The notes beneath the pieces are model-generated. The model searched no databases and was not told the DNA's origin. It saw nothing but the letters and a program-made list of their open reading frames with translations. Positions 46,402-58,672 of a DNA stretch of 64,000 nucleotides are shown piece after piece. Position 1 is the stretch's first letter, and each line of letters opens with the position of its first letter. The stretch is from Allacma fusca (Eukaryota > Arthropoda > Collembola > Symphypleona > Sminthuridae), in the NCBI GenBank assembly GCA_947179485.1, contig OX359248.1, forward strand, positions 56,058,386 through 56,122,385. The letters are read 5' to 3'. Made by a program: the position numbers and the translations under genes.

Positions 46402-47683
46402 TAGTGGTCGGACTACTTCAGTTCAAAACTGAAATTTTCAGTTCAGTTTGGTTCATAGAAATTTTGGTTAAGTTTGAACCACAAACTAAACTGAATGGTT
46501 CGGTTCCAGTGTAAAACTGAACTGAACTGAATCGTTTGAACGGGATGTTACTATAGGCATTGGCATACCGATATAGCCATACGATATTATCGTCCATATC
46601 GTAGATTTTTCGAAGCGATAATTGAACGATAATAATTATCGTAACCTTCGAACGATATATCGGTCAGTTTCTATATCGTAAATACGTGGTTCAATTCCCC
46701 AAATAATGATTCACCCCCCAACATTTTAATTGTTAATGTATATTAACTAATTCAAAACATGTCAGTCAGCTCATAATAATACAATGTAAACTGTTGGTTT
46801 TCTGAACACATACGCTAAACATAAGTGTAACTTCTTTATTTGCTCATTGTCAGAAAAAGTTTTTCTGTAATTAAAATACCAAGTTTGTTTCTGTTGGAAT
46901 CAAAACATACTTGGTGGAACCTGTGTGATTCCTTATTGTTATCACCAGTTTCAGAAAAATTAATACTAATTATGCTGTCAGTAGGGTTAAAACATACTTG
47001 GTTTGCCGTACGTAAATCCTCATTGTCAGTACCAGTTATTATTCAATTAATACTAACTTTAGTATCGGTGTTCCGAATGGGATCAGTAAAAAGAAAAGTT
47101 CTTTGATAATTTTCCGAACAATGCATTTGTGTGGCACTTTTTGTTATAAACAGTAGTAATAAGGTGAGAATCTAATTAACCATCAATACTTCGGCAGTGT
47201 CGGTCGATTATTTTTATATTTTGTTATTAACCGATACGTTTCAAATTGAAACAAATATCGTTATATCGTCCTTCGATATCGTTATCGTCATTTTTAAGAT
47301 GAACGATAACGATATTTAAAAAATGACCGATACGCCAATGCCTAGTTACGCATGCACCATAAGTCCTGTTTCTGTCATGACGCACTTATCATCTCTGACG
47401 GTTTCAAATTGCATTGCTATATTATTCTATATATAAGAACATATATTATGTGTATGTTTGTTTATATACATTACTTACCAAAAAGGAAACTATTTGCGTT
47501 ATAGTTTTAACCTGGCGCGTTAAACTGTTTTGTAATCAGTTCAGTTCAGCTCATAGAGGAAACTGAACTGAACTAAACCGAAGAATAGCTAACTGAACTA
47601 AAATTTTGATTTTCGATTCAGCTCACTTTGTGAACCGAACTAAACTGAGTTTTACGAACCAAACTGAACTGGTCCGACCACTA
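46402..47683. mobile_element. WA13: hAT-type word-array element
   Basis: Ends TAGTGGTCGGAC in both orientations, with duplications CCTATATG (46394-46401) and CCTATATT (47684-47691), 7 of 8 matching. Words CAGTTCAGTT and AACTGAACTGAA. WA14 is inserted in the middle. Its right 133 bp are repeated at 49756-49888 as part of the 2205-bp duplication. Confidence 0.85.
46554..47344. mobile_element. WA14: word-array element inside WA13
   Basis: Ends TAGGCATTGGC in both orientations. Words ACGATATTATCG and TATCGTTATCG, like WA9. The flanks share GTTAC (left GTTACTA, right GTTACGCA), so the target duplication is imperfect or one end has shifted. Confidence 0.75.
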
Positions 47684-47707
47684 CCTATATTACAGGTCAG
47701 TTGGAAT

Positions 47708-48589
47708 TAGGGCTCCTCACAACTCAGTTTATTGAGCTAGTTGAAATTGAATTTGTAATTGAAATTGAATTTTCAATTCAATTTATAGCGCTAATTTGTA
47801 ATTGATTATTTGTCAATCAAATACTAGAAAAATAATCAATTTGTATTAATCAAGTAGCAGCGTCAATAGTTGAATTGTCAATTACAACATTCAAAATTTG
47901 CGCAAGTTGAAATTGACTTGTAATTGGGATTAAATTGAATTGAAATTGAATTGAAATTGTTTTTTTTTCATTCTTACCCGTGTGTACCAAAAGACAAACT
48001 GGTTATGAAAATAAATTCGACGAAAATAGTGTTGGCTACATCTGATCAATTTGTTTGTTATGAAATTAAACTAAACTCATTCACCTTCCAACTGCAAACT
48101 AAGAACATCATTTTCAGGTCTGCCGATTTTGTATGATGCTCTGAAAGATATGGCTCGAATTTTTCCCTGGAATCGTATTTACAACTAATCATTTGAATAT
48201 CAAACAGATTTTCAGATTCGGTAATTGTTGGTTCCCCATTAGGTTTGGATTGGAGTTACTTTTTCAGCGTTTCGTTGCTTTTGTATTAGAAGAAATAAGC
48301 AGCACATTAAGGTGTCATTTGCTTTGGGACGTTGAGTAATCTCCGCGCTTTGATTACACATTACTGCCTTTGCGCGCATGCTTGCCTTAACATTTACTAG
48401 TTGTCAATTATCAACTTCAACTATCAATTTTTGGCAACGCAGCTATTTGAAATTGAAATTGTAGAAGTTTCCAATTATAATGACTAAATTGATAGTTGAT
48501 TTGTAATTGAAATTGAATCAACAACTAAAAAGCCATTTCTAATTGAAATTGATAGTTGCAATTACTACTTGAAATTGTGAGGAGCCCTA
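47708..48589. mobile_element. WA15: hAT-type word-array element, copy 1
   Basis: Ends TAGGGCTCCTCACA in both orientations, with perfect 8-bp duplications GTTGGAAT at 47700-47707 and 48590-48597. Words TTGAAATTGAATTG and CAATTACAACTA. The 61-residue open frame inside (from 47951) has no recognisable domain. Confidence 0.95.
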
Positions 48590-48916
48590 GTTGGAATGAT
48601 GTTGACTTATGTTGTTTGGGCTGTTATGATTTCACTTCATACAATGGAACTTAATTTACACCACGAATGATGAAGTAGTTCATGTTCATAACTATCATTT
48701 ACAGCAATAACTTCAGGGAATACAATGTTTAATCAGTTTGTAGCTCCAGTCTCAAATCCAGCAAATGGGGTTTTAACCAGTCAGGAATACTTTCGGTAAG
48801 TTCAATGTCACTGTCTACATCATCACTGTCTGTTATTGAACACATTCAATAATGTACTCAATGTGACTGGCTGATGATACTAAATGAATTGCATGAATTT
48901 CTAACATTCAAAATTA

Positions 48917-49150
48917 TAGCTCCTCACGAGTTCGAGTACGGGTCGAGTACGGTATCAACTTAAGATTAGTACTTGCATACGTCGGTCGAGTAGCCGTTTT
49001 CGTACTAGGACTAGAGTATATTTTTAACGAGTGTCAGAGCGAGTACGAGTACGTTCAAAGTATTTAAACCAAAATACGGGTACGAGTTCGGGACATAAAT
49101 TCAAAAGTATATACTTGAACCCGTACTTAGATTTATACGCGATACTCGAG
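48917..49150. repeat. GTACGAGTACGG word array with a TAG-type end
   Basis: It starts TAGCTCCTCACGAGTTCGAG, a terminus close to that of WA15 (TAGGGCTCCTCACAACTC), but its words are different. No right terminus was found. A copy lies at 51122-51355. Confidence 0.55.
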
Positions 49151-49296
49151 TAATTTTCTCCAGCACAAAATCTGCATCCATACATCCTTGATTACAAAGA
49201 AAATTATTAGTTATTCCGAAGCGAAAAAGGAAAGGTTGTTACCTAAGTTCAAAATGATTACGAATTGCATGAAACGTTGCACCTACAGTCTACAGT

Positions 49297-49755
49297 TAGT
49301 CGTCGGAACGGTTCAGTTCAGTTTTTTCCAATTCACTTCAATTCCCATGCTGAACTGAATTGAAACTAGATTTTCAATTCAGTTCAGTAAAAACCAAATC
49401 AATTCAGTTCAGTAAAACCCAAATCAATTCAGTTCAGATCGAAATTTTGAATTGAATTGAACTGAACTGAATCGAACACCAGCAGCGGTTTCTACAAATA
49501 TTCTTACAGATACTATATATTTCTAGAATTGGCGGCAGTGTTTTCCAAGTGCGCAACAAAAGGAAGCTAAATTAAGGAACGTCAAAACATCGGCCAAAGA
49601 CTTAACGAATTAATTTTCTCATCGGCCAAGGACACGAACATATGTACCTCCTTCGTTTACATAAGAGGTATTACTATCTTTCAATCGTCATTTTGAAATC
49701 CATCGAAAAATTTCGAATCGGCTGCTCACATTGTCAAATTTTGAAGATGTTCCTA
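49297..49755. mobile_element. WA16, truncated copy at the duplication junction
   Basis: The left 459 bp of WA16 (identical to 51502-51960) end abruptly at the junction with unit 2 and are fused to the interior of WA13. Confidence 0.9.
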
Positions 49756-51960
49756 TCATAGAGGAAACTGAACTGAACTAAACCGAAGAATAGCTAACTG
49801 AACTAAAATTTTGATTTTCGATTCAGCTCACTTTGTGAACCGAACTAAACTGAGTTTTACGAACCAAACTGAACTGGTCCGACCACTACCTATATTACAG
49901 GTCAGTTGGAATTAGGGCTCCTCACAACTCAGTTTATTGAGCTAGTTGAAATTGAATTTGTAATTGAAATTGAATTTTCAATTCAATTTATAGCGCTAAT
50001 TTGTAATTGATTATTTGTCAATCAAATACTAGAAAAATAATCAATTTGTATTAATCAAGTAGCAGCGTCAATAGTTGAATTGTCAATTACAACATTCAAA
50101 ATTTGCGCAAGTTGAAATTGACTTGTAATTGGGATTAAATTGAATTGAAATTGAATTGAAATTGTTTTTTTTTCATTCTTACCCGTGTGTACCAAAAGAC
50201 AAACTGGTTATGAAAATAAATTCGACGAAAATAGTGTTGGCTACATCTGATCAATTTGTTTGTTATGAAATTAAACTAAACTCATTCACCTTCCAACTGC
50301 AAACTAAGAACATCATTTTCAGGTCTGCCGATTTTGTATGATGCTCTGAAAGATATGGCTCGAATTTTTCCCTGGAATCGTATTTACAACTAATCATTTG
50401 AATATCAAACAGATTTTCAGATTCGGTAATTGTTGGTTCCCCATTAGGTTTGGATTGGAGTTACTTTTTCAGCGTTTCGTTGCTTTTGTATTAGAAGAAA
50501 TAAGCAGCACATTAAGGTGTCATTTGCTTTGGGACGTTGAGTAATCTCCGCGCTTTGATTACACATTACTGCCTTTGCGCGCATGCTTGCCTTAACATTT
50601 ACTAGTTGTCAATTATCAACTTCAACTATCAATTTTTGGCAACGCAGCTATTTGAAATTGAAATTGTAGAAGTTTCCAATTATAATGACTAAATTGATAG
50701 TTGATTTGTAATTGAAATTGAATCAACAACTAAAAAGCCATTTCTAATTGAAATTGATAGTTGCAATTACTACTTGAAATTGTGAGGAGCCCTAGTTGGA
50801 ATGATGTTGACTTATGTTGTTTGGGCTGTTATGATTTCACTTCATACAATGGAACTTAATTTACACCACGAATGATGAAGTAGTTCATGTTCATAACTAT
50901 CATTTACAGCAATAACTTCAGGGAATACAATGTTTAATCAGTTTGTAGCTCCAGTCTCAAATCCAGCAAATGGGGTTTTAACCAGTCAGGAATACTTTCG
51001 GTAAGTTCAATGTCACTGTCTACATCATCACTGTCTGTTATTGAACACATTCAATAATGTACTCAATGTGACTGGCTGATGATACTAAATGAATTGCATG
51101 AATTTCTAACATTCAAAATTATAGCTCCTCACGAGTTCGAGTACGGGTCGAGTACGGTATCAACTTAAGATTAGTACTTGCATACGTCGGTCGAGTAGCC
51201 GTTTTCGTACTAGGACTAGAGTATATTTTTAACGAGTGTCAGAGCGAGTACGAGTACGTTCAAAGTATTTAAACCAAAATACGGGTACGAGTTCGGGACA
51301 TAAATTCAAAAGTATATACTTGAACCCGTACTTAGATTTATACGCGATACTCGAGTAATTTTCTCCAGCACAAAATCTGCATCCATACATCCTTGATTAC
51401 AAAGAAAATTATTAGTTATTCCGAAGCGAAAAAGGAAAGGTTGTTACCTAAGTTCAAAATGATTACGAATTGCATGAAACGTTGCACCTACAGTCTACAG
51501 TTAGTCGTCGGAACGGTTCAGTTCAGTTTTTTCCAATTCACTTCAATTCCCATGCTGAACTGAATTGAAACTAGATTTTCAATTCAGTTCAGTAAAAACC
51601 AAATCAATTCAGTTCAGTAAAACCCAAATCAATTCAGTTCAGATCGAAATTTTGAATTGAATTGAACTGAACTGAATCGAACACCAGCAGCGGTTTCTAC
51701 AAATATTCTTACAGATACTATATATTTCTAGAATTGGCGGCAGTGTTTTCCAAGTGCGCAACAAAAGGAAGCTAAATTAAGGAACGTCAAAACATCGGCC
51801 AAAGACTTAACGAATTAATTTTCTCATCGGCCAAGGACACGAACATATGTACCTCCTTCGTTTACATAAGAGGTATTACTATCTTTCAATCGTCATTTTG
51901 AAATCCATCGAAAAATTTCGAATCGGCTGCTCACATTGTCAAATTTTGAAGATGTTCCTA
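49756..51960 (+). repeat. 2205-bp tandem duplication, unit 2
   Basis: Second copy of 47551-49755. The shared dinucleotide TC at the breakpoints (CTATC at the right edge of unit 2, GCTC before unit 1) is the only homology at the junction. Confidence 0.97.
49913..50794. mobile_element. WA15, copy 2
   Basis: Duplicate of 47708-48589 inside unit 2, including both GTTGGAAT target duplications. It arose by segmental duplication and not by a second transposition. Confidence 0.95.
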
Positions 51961-52392
51961 TCTTTATTTATAATTAGCCTTACCGTGCGTTGTGCATAAA
52001 GCTAAAATAGATTTCCTGATTAAGAGCGCAGCTCGAAACGTTGCAACGTTTTAAAGATAGTAATACATCTTATGTAAACGAAGGAGGTACATATGTTCGT
52101 GTCCTTGGCCGATGAGAAAATTAATTCTAAGTCTAATTCTAATTCTAAGGCCGATGTTTTGTCTCCCATAATTAAGGATACAAATCGCTACTTAAAGGAG
52201 AGTTTGTAAACGGTGGATTTTTTATTAAAATATTTGAGGCAGAATGAATTGTTTGAACTTCAATTCAATGAAAACTATTCAGTTCAATTAAAACTTATGA
52301 ACTAAATCAATCGGTTCAATTTCATCTTGAATTGAATCGAAAAAGTAGTGAATTGCATTGAATTGAATTGAACTGAGTTGGTCCGAGCACTA
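51502..52392. mobile_element. WA16: hAT-type word-array element, complete copy
   Basis: Left end TAGTCGTCGGAAC, right end the complement of TAGTGCTCGGACC. Flanks TCTACAGT (51494-51501) and CGTACAGT (52393-52400) match at 6 of 8. Words AATTCAGTTCAGT and GAATTGAACTGAAC, shared with WA13. Internal arms at about 51813-51889 and 52051-52127 form an inverted repeat of ~77 bp. Confidence 0.8.
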
Positions 52393-53077
52393 CGTACAGT
52401 TAAAGGCTGACAATGAGTCAACACGTTATTATTACAGCTCCGAATGGAGTAATATTGTAGTTATTAAGTACCTACCGCAGTAAAATATGGAACCGGAGAA
52501 TAGTGCAGCAATAATGGAGGTTGAGGATAAGATTGACCTGACTGTACAGAATCCAATCGATGTAACTGGCAGTATCAAATCTCGATCTATAGTTTATAAG
52601 CTTTTCAATCTAGTCTCGAAAGATTTATATTGAATAACAAAGCTTCTACGAGTTTCGCCGATTACCGCTCAAAGTTCTGTGATCTCTACAGGTCAAACGG
52701 GTGGGCCGATCAAAAAGATTTTGAATACCCCCGAGGGGTTCACAATAACAAACCTTCCTGCATTTTAAGTCATTCCATTCATAAATGCCGAAAATCTTTT
52801 ATGCCCTTTGAAATAGTTTCCGTTGACCTAGCACGTTAACCGTTAGAGTAACGACGAAAATATTTTGGTGAGAGGTTCTATAGGGTTTTAACTTTGCTTA
52901 GAGCAAATTTCACGGCATTTTGAGCTGTGATTGATTTTGGCTAAAGAAAGCTGATATATTTAAACGTAAGAAGGATCGCCAAAGAAGTGTAACGTTAATT
53001 GGTAAAGATACCCACTACCTCTGTGTTATAAATTACTTGAACGGCCCATTATGAATTCCACTTGAAGAGCTCTTTGT
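52393..53077. other. No gene recognised
   Basis: A short frame from ATG at 52488 (MEPENSAAIMEVEDKIDLTV) reaches a stop at about 52632, with a further broken frame to 52770. No family motif is visible; it could be a decayed gene or transposon fragment. Confidence 0.4.
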
Positions 53078-53654
53078 CAGGGTTGGAAAAAAACCGGCTT
53101 TTATCAATAAAGGCCAAACCAGTGGCAAGAAATGGTAACAACCGGTTTTTATTTGATGTGGATTTTATTGGCTAAAATATAATAAACGCCATTACTATCC
53201 AGTTAAATAATCTAATATCCAGGCCAGTGGTTGACATTGGATTTTACCGGCATCATTTGGCTTGTGGTAATATTGGTAACAATTATGTCCGATCACGCGG
53301 CGTGGTCCAAAAAGTTAAAACTCCGCTTCTTTTAAGCCCGCACCTACTTACCCCCTATAACGATTTTCGATAGTTACTTAGCAGCCCAATTTAAATATTG
53401 TGGCAGACCGGTAGTTCTCTGCAGGATTCCTTTAGCCATTGTGGGTTTTATTCATTGCTGTCCATGCAAGCGTAATATTAGCCAAGCCGGTGGTACTTTT
53501 TGGTTAAAACCGGTTTTTATTGTACAATGGATTTATTTGGATACTATTGTTTATGGCCATTTTATACCAATCTATGCAACCGGACCAGGCCGGTTAGTAC
53601 CGGATTTTACCCAATTTTGACCAGGCCAATTCTTCTTCCCACTTGCCAACCCTG
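53078..53654. mobile_element. WA17: hAT-type word-array element
   Basis: Ends CAGGGTTGG in both orientations, with perfect 8-bp duplications CTCTTTGT at 53070-53077 and 53655-53662. Words AACCGGTTTTTAT and GGCCGGTT. Non-autonomous. Confidence 0.93.
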
Positions 53655-54185
53655 CTCTTTGTACTTGGACCAACTAATGTTAACCCGGAAAGTAAACTCT
53701 CTTTTAAGGGAACTTAAACTCTCACTTAAGAATCTGTAATACGGAGATGGAACTGTATCAGGTAAAAACTAATTGACATATTTTGGTACATGATCACATA
53801 TGTATGTGACTTCTGCTCCCATTGTCAGCATATGAAAGAAATCTTTTTTAAAGGAATCTCTAATAGGTACTAAAGTAAAAAAATTAAAAATAGCTCACAT
53901 CAATGGGTTATTAACCAACATCATGTAGACTGCCAAAAGTTGTAACAATGTTCCGTTGTTAAGAGACCTCGATGCATTGATTCAATGGTCATCGTTATTA
54001 ATTGTGGCCGAATCGAGGTCTCATAAGAAAAATCGTACAAATCGGTGTGGATTAACGAGCAAGACACGAATAAAACTACGAAAAATAACTAAACGAATAA
54101 AACGACAGGACTTGATTCATAGGCCGTTTTGCTTTTAATTTCTACATTCACAACTACTAAAAAAAATACCTCTACAAGCAATTGT

Positions 54186-54212
54186 CCCTGTGAAGCACAG
54201 GGCTTTTACTAG
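54186..54212 (+). mobile_element. Helitron 3' terminus
   Basis: A hairpin, CCCTGTG facing CACAGGG with loop AAG, is followed 6 bases later by CTAG and then T. Hairpin plus CTRR before T is the Helitron 3'-end signature. The same motif in reverse orientation is at 55937-55964. No helicase is visible upstream, so it belongs to a non-autonomous or truncated copy. Confidence 0.65.
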
Positions 54213-54249
54213 TATTGAGATTCTGGTAGAGGTGGGATTCGAACTTGAC

Positions 54250-54925
54250 TTCAGGCCCTAACCCGGAAGAAACCCGAAAAAGACTATTATACCCGGCCTG
54301 CCAACGGGCTAAATATTTGATATTCAACCTGGCCCGTTGTATTCACCTAACATTTTATGTAGCCCAAACCCGTCTCCAGAATTTTTTACTACCCGAACCC
54401 TCCAAAAACCTAATCTTTAAATGGGTTTAAAACTAGATGAAAACCCGGATTTTAGTAACAATCGAATCCGTTGTGAAACCTTTGTTTGCATATTCTATTC
54501 GATTTACATATTATATCCATCTTCTCTACTCAACACATTCAATAAATGTGCACTTAAGGAGCAAAATTTGTTATTGGTTCTGAAAATTTGCTAACAAACT
54601 ATCAAGCGGAAGGGACCGTTTCAAAATACTTAGGTATGTGTACGTATTGAATAATGAACAATTTTTTGAATGAAAAGCTATGATTGAACTCTGCACAACG
54701 TCAAACTGCCACCTATTTGTCCTAAATTCGATTGTATTAGGATTGTCGGGCCATTTATAATTTCTGACCCCCGGGAACCCGAACTGAAAAATAAATGCAG
54801 GCTCAACCCCGATCTTAACTCGGTTTCATTGTTTTAGTGCTGGCCAAACCCGGTCGCAGCCCGGTAGCCCTACTTAAGTTCGAATTTACAGCCCGAACCC
54901 GGTCACAAAGCCAGCTCCTGGGCGC
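54250..54925. repeat. AACCCGG word array
   Basis: The words AACCCGAACCC and CCCGG recur at both ends (54250-54480 and 54765-54915). Candidate ends CAGGCCCTAACC and the complement of CAGGAGCTGGC match weakly, and no duplication is seen. Confidence 0.5.
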
Positions 54926-55072
54926 CACCTCTAGATTCTGGCGTGGTACACAAGACATCATATTCAGCCAGTCACACTTTTTTATGACGAGTGATCTTTA
55001 TAAGTCAGTCAGTCAGTCGTAATTTGCAGGATTTTTGGATGTCATTTGCGTTCCATCGCTTAACACATTCCA

Positions 55073-55553
55073 TAGGGGAGCGTTCATAAAATACGTCATG
55101 TTGTTGGTACGGTGGGGGGTGGTTGAAAATATTTGACAGAAAATGATGATGGGGGAATGGGGGGCTGATGAAAACATGATGTCAGCAACAATTGCTTGCT
55201 GGAAGTGAGAATCTACTAGTTTCGTCAAAATTTTGGAAAGCTGATTGTGAGTAGTTTTCTTCAGCAGATAATAGTATCAATGTCACACTTGGATTCGCAA
55301 TCAAATTAATTCTATTCCGGCTCAGTTAGAGGACAGTATGAAACTATAAATAAATACCGCGCAGAAATCTTCAATCAATATGATAACCGCGACCTCAAAT
55401 ACGTTACCACCATATATAGATACCTAAGATGGCTTCCGCAACAAATCACGTTATGATGGACGGGGTTATGAGCAAATGTATTGTATGAGATTTAGGGGGA
55501 GGGGGGTCAAAAATCTTCAAAATTTGAATGAGGTAATTTATGAACGCTCCCTA
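55073..55553. mobile_element. MITE-like element with GGAGCGTTCATAAA ends
   Basis: Left end TAGGGGAGCGTTCATAAA, right end the complement of TAGGGAGCGTTCATAAAT. The interior includes TACGTCATG and G-rich stretches. Flanks ACATTCCA and GCCTTTCC match poorly, so the target duplication is not proven. Confidence 0.65.
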
Positions 55554-55936
55554 GCCTTTCCACAGCAGAGTAGATGAGCGTTCGCGGTAGATTTGAATAT
55601 CGACACCGAGAGAGCAGACAGAGAGCATACATGGGCACTCTCACGAGGGAATGAGGGATGCCTCGCCCTCTCCCTCACAAATTGCGAGGGTGATGGCGAG
55701 TACACGTTGATTTTAGGCGCCCTCATGAACATGAGGGAGAGGACCTATGAATAGGATGTGAACGAAAGAGGGGGAGGCAGTGTACACATGTAAGCCCTCA
55801 TGATCTTATCTTACCTTAATCGTTATGCGAAAATCATACTTATATTGTTCTCTAGCAAGCCCAACTTCATAACGTCAGCTTCACCTACAGTAATCTAGCA
55901 AGTAACCGTCGTCTCATTCTCCATGTGATAGGATGA

Positions 55937-55964
55937 CTAGTAAAAGCCCTGTGCTTCGCACAGG
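55937..55964 (-). mobile_element. Helitron 3' terminus, minus strand
   Basis: CTAG (55937-55940) precedes CCTGTG-CTTCG-CACAGG (55948-55964). Read on the minus strand this is a hairpin followed by CTAG, as at 54186-54212. Confidence 0.6.
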
Positions 55965-56478
55965 GGCAATTACTTGAGAATTGTGAGAGTATACACAAAA
56001 CCGTAAACTGCTAAAGATCCCGTATCATGGCATGTCGAGAAGGCTTAATATTAATAACCCGCTTCTCTGGGCAAAGTAATCTCATATAAGATATGCGGAC
56101 TACTAATTGTACGACTAACAATTCGTTTCAAATAGCTAGTTGGCAATTTATCATCAAAAAATTATGGTACAACGCTCCAGCCCACTAAAGTTCTCTCCCA
56201 AACTCAATATTTGGTAATACACGGGGAATTTAACTAATCGCTTGATCAACTTAATACCAACCAACAATGTTATTAAATCTTGCTGTTGAATCACTGTATG
56301 GTGCTTCACCCCTTAGTGGATCAGCACAACGTGTTGATCAAGTTTGATTTTTTAAAATGATAATTTGTATATATCTCAGTTGTTATTAACGCAACATTTT
56401 GCAATTGATATTGTTACTAAAGTCCATGGTTCCTACAAATCAATCCTTAATTCGTAATGATATTTTTTGGGGATATCT

Positions 56479-56831
56479 TCACTGAAGAGGCAAAATGGAC
56501 TAAGTGCAATTGGTCTACATTGCAATGGTCTACATGACTTTTTCCTTAAAGGTAAAACGGAATAGTTGCAAGCTTTCCTGAAAGCAAAATGAACTACATG
56601 CAGTTTTCACTAAAAGCAAAATGGTCTACATGCATGTATACTTTCATAATGGCCATTCTGCTTTAAAGCGAAATTGTATGTAGACCATTTTGCTTTTAGA
56701 CGAAATTGTAAGTAGACCATATTGCTTTTAAAACTTGATGCATCTATTCCATTTTGCATTTAGTAAAACTGCATGTAGACCATTTTGATTTTAATCGAAA
56801 ATGCATGTATTCCATTTTGCCTCTTCAGTGA
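56479..56831. mobile_element. MITE-like element with CACTGAAGAGGC ends
   Basis: Ends TCACTGAAGAGGCAAAATGG in both orientations. The interior is a word array of GCAAAATGGTCTACATGCA and its complement. Flanks share only GATAT (GGATATCT, CGATATAA), so the target duplication is eroded. Confidence 0.7.
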
Positions 56832-57660
56832 CGATATAAAGATCATGTGTATGGATGTAAAGGCTTGTAATTAAAAAATAGTGAGCAAATAACTTCAGCA
56901 ATACAAATTCTGAGAATTTATCTGACGTTATATATAAAAACTGTTGCAATAGGTACTTTCAATTCCATTTGCTTTTTCCTAATAAGAATCCCACACTTAT
57001 GTGTACAAACTTCAGTCATTAAAATTCTCCTCTCCTCAAATTCGTCAGTGCTGCAACCGAACGTTGTTTTTCTCACTACCAGACTTAATTTAATCCAAAT
57101 TTGATGATTTATGTCTAATGTTTCTAATAATTATTATGATTAGCACTTTTAAGTGATAATCTAAAATTGCGTAATATTGCGAGCTTCCAGTATGCTGCAA
57201 GCAGTTGGTAAGTATATGCCGAGAAGCACAGCGAGCTGAGCGAGCTGAAAAAGCTCTTCTCTGCGACAACGTTTCAGCCCGCTGTGCTTCTCGGCTTGCT
57301 GTATATACCACCGACTTGCTTGGCTATATAGTGAAATGAGCCGCGAAGGTTTGAATTGTAAAGCCAAAGCCGCGAAAGTTAAAATCAACGGACAGGTCGA
57401 GATCAATAAGAATAAGGATGTTTAATGCGAGCTGAGGTACATTGTTTATGGCCCAGCGCAAAAATCCCAGTTTAAACTTTTAAAAGTAAAACGCCCTCCT
57501 GTTTACCTTAAAATTTCTCATACAAATATTAAACTCCAGAAAACAAATTCATTTTAGGATGCGGGAACACTTGAACATTTGTAAACAAAGGCGCTACCAA
57601 GGCTTTATATTTTATTAATGCTGTTTTCAGGCCCTAATATTGAATATTATTGGTCTGAGG

Positions 57661-58672
57661 CAGAGCTGTTTTCAAGTCCATGTCTGTCTTGGCTCATTCA
57701 AGTCAAGTCCCAAGTCCAAGTCATGTTCGTGCAAACGAAAATGTTGACTTGAAGTTTCAAGTAGAGGATCAATTCCGTAACGAAATTTGAACACGAACTC
57801 ATGTTCAAGTCTATTCAAGTCCATGTTCTTCTAAAAGACTTGACAACCAAGTCTATTTCATGTTCAAGTTAAACGACATGACCTGACTTGAGAAATGACT
57901 TGACTCCTCAAGTGCAATTCCCATGTCTAAACGAGCAGTTGACGTTTACTCCAGTGTTGCAAATTCCTACAGAAGTCGCACTCTCTACGGTTACTGAAAC
58001 ATTAACTAAGATTCGCAGGAACTATCAAGGAGCCATAAGCCTTTGAGAAAGCGTTTTTTATTAGAGGTTTGTCTGTCGTTACAAGTGTAGTGTTAGGATG
58101 GACAAACATTAATGGGCTATTTAAGTGTGTCTTCAACTGGAATTCCAATGAAATTTTTAATTGTTTTCAATGGGAACCGGTCTTTTAACCCAAAAAAGAC
58201 TGTCAATGATGGATGTAACTATTCAGCTGTGCATGTGTTTAAAGGCATGACTAAGATTAAAATCCAATTTGCAGAATTTTGATCAAGTTCGAGCTGAAGC
58301 TGTCGATAAAAAGTTTTAGGAGAAACGGTTGACTGAATTGCATAATATTTTTTAATACTCGTTGATATATTTAAACGTTATTTGTTACTTTAATCATTTA
58401 ATGATTAATAACATGAGTCCCATGTTCATGTCATGATCAAGTCACGTCTCAAGTCATGATCAAGTCACGTCATTTGACACCACACATTCCAAGTCCTATT
58501 CATGTCCAAGTCATGCAATAAATGACGTGAAGGAGTCTGATTTGAAAATTCATGTTCAAGTCTCAAGTCAAAATATCAAGTCCAGGTTGAACATATTTTT
58601 GGACGTGATATTCAATTCCAAGTCAAGTCCATGGTCGGGTCAGCGTAAAGACATGACTTGAAAACAGCTCTG
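57661..58672. mobile_element. WA18: hAT-type word-array element
   Basis: Ends CAGAGCTGTTTTCAAGTC in both orientations, with perfect 8-bp duplications GTCTGAGG at 57653-57660 and 58673-58680. Words CAAGTCCATGTTCAAGTC and GACTTGAA. No transposase seen. Confidence 0.95.

Larger units (their letters stand above)
47551..49755 (+). repeat. 2205-bp tandem duplication, unit 1
   Basis: This unit and 49756-51960 are identical at every stretch I compared, in direct tandem with no spacer. It comprises the right end of WA13, all of WA15, a spacer with a GTACGAGTACGG word array (48917-49150), and the left part of WA16. Confidence 0.97.
55554..57660. other. No gene; several repeat scraps
   Basis: GAGGGA/CCCTC word array at about 55580-55760; inverted Helitron 3' end at 55937-55964; the element at 56479-56831; a 16-bp-arm palindrome at 57218-57295 (GCCGAGAAGCACAGCG); and the block at 57337-57385 shared inversely with 30063-30108. 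Confidence 0.5.

Noticed and set aside
47951..50341. Identical 61-residue open frames at 47951 and 50156
   Set aside because: They start at TTG, lie inside WA15 among its word arrays and are identical only because of the segmental duplication.
54222..54250. tRNA-like B box (GTTCGAATCCC on the minus strand)
   Set aside because: Only the T-arm-like stretch is present. No A box or cloverleaf could be built around it; a SINE scrap or chance match is likelier than a tRNA gene.
55073..55553. Assigning this element to the hAT word-array group
   Set aside because: The TAGGG end is suggestive, but the flanking 8-mers do not match and the interior lacks a clear word array.
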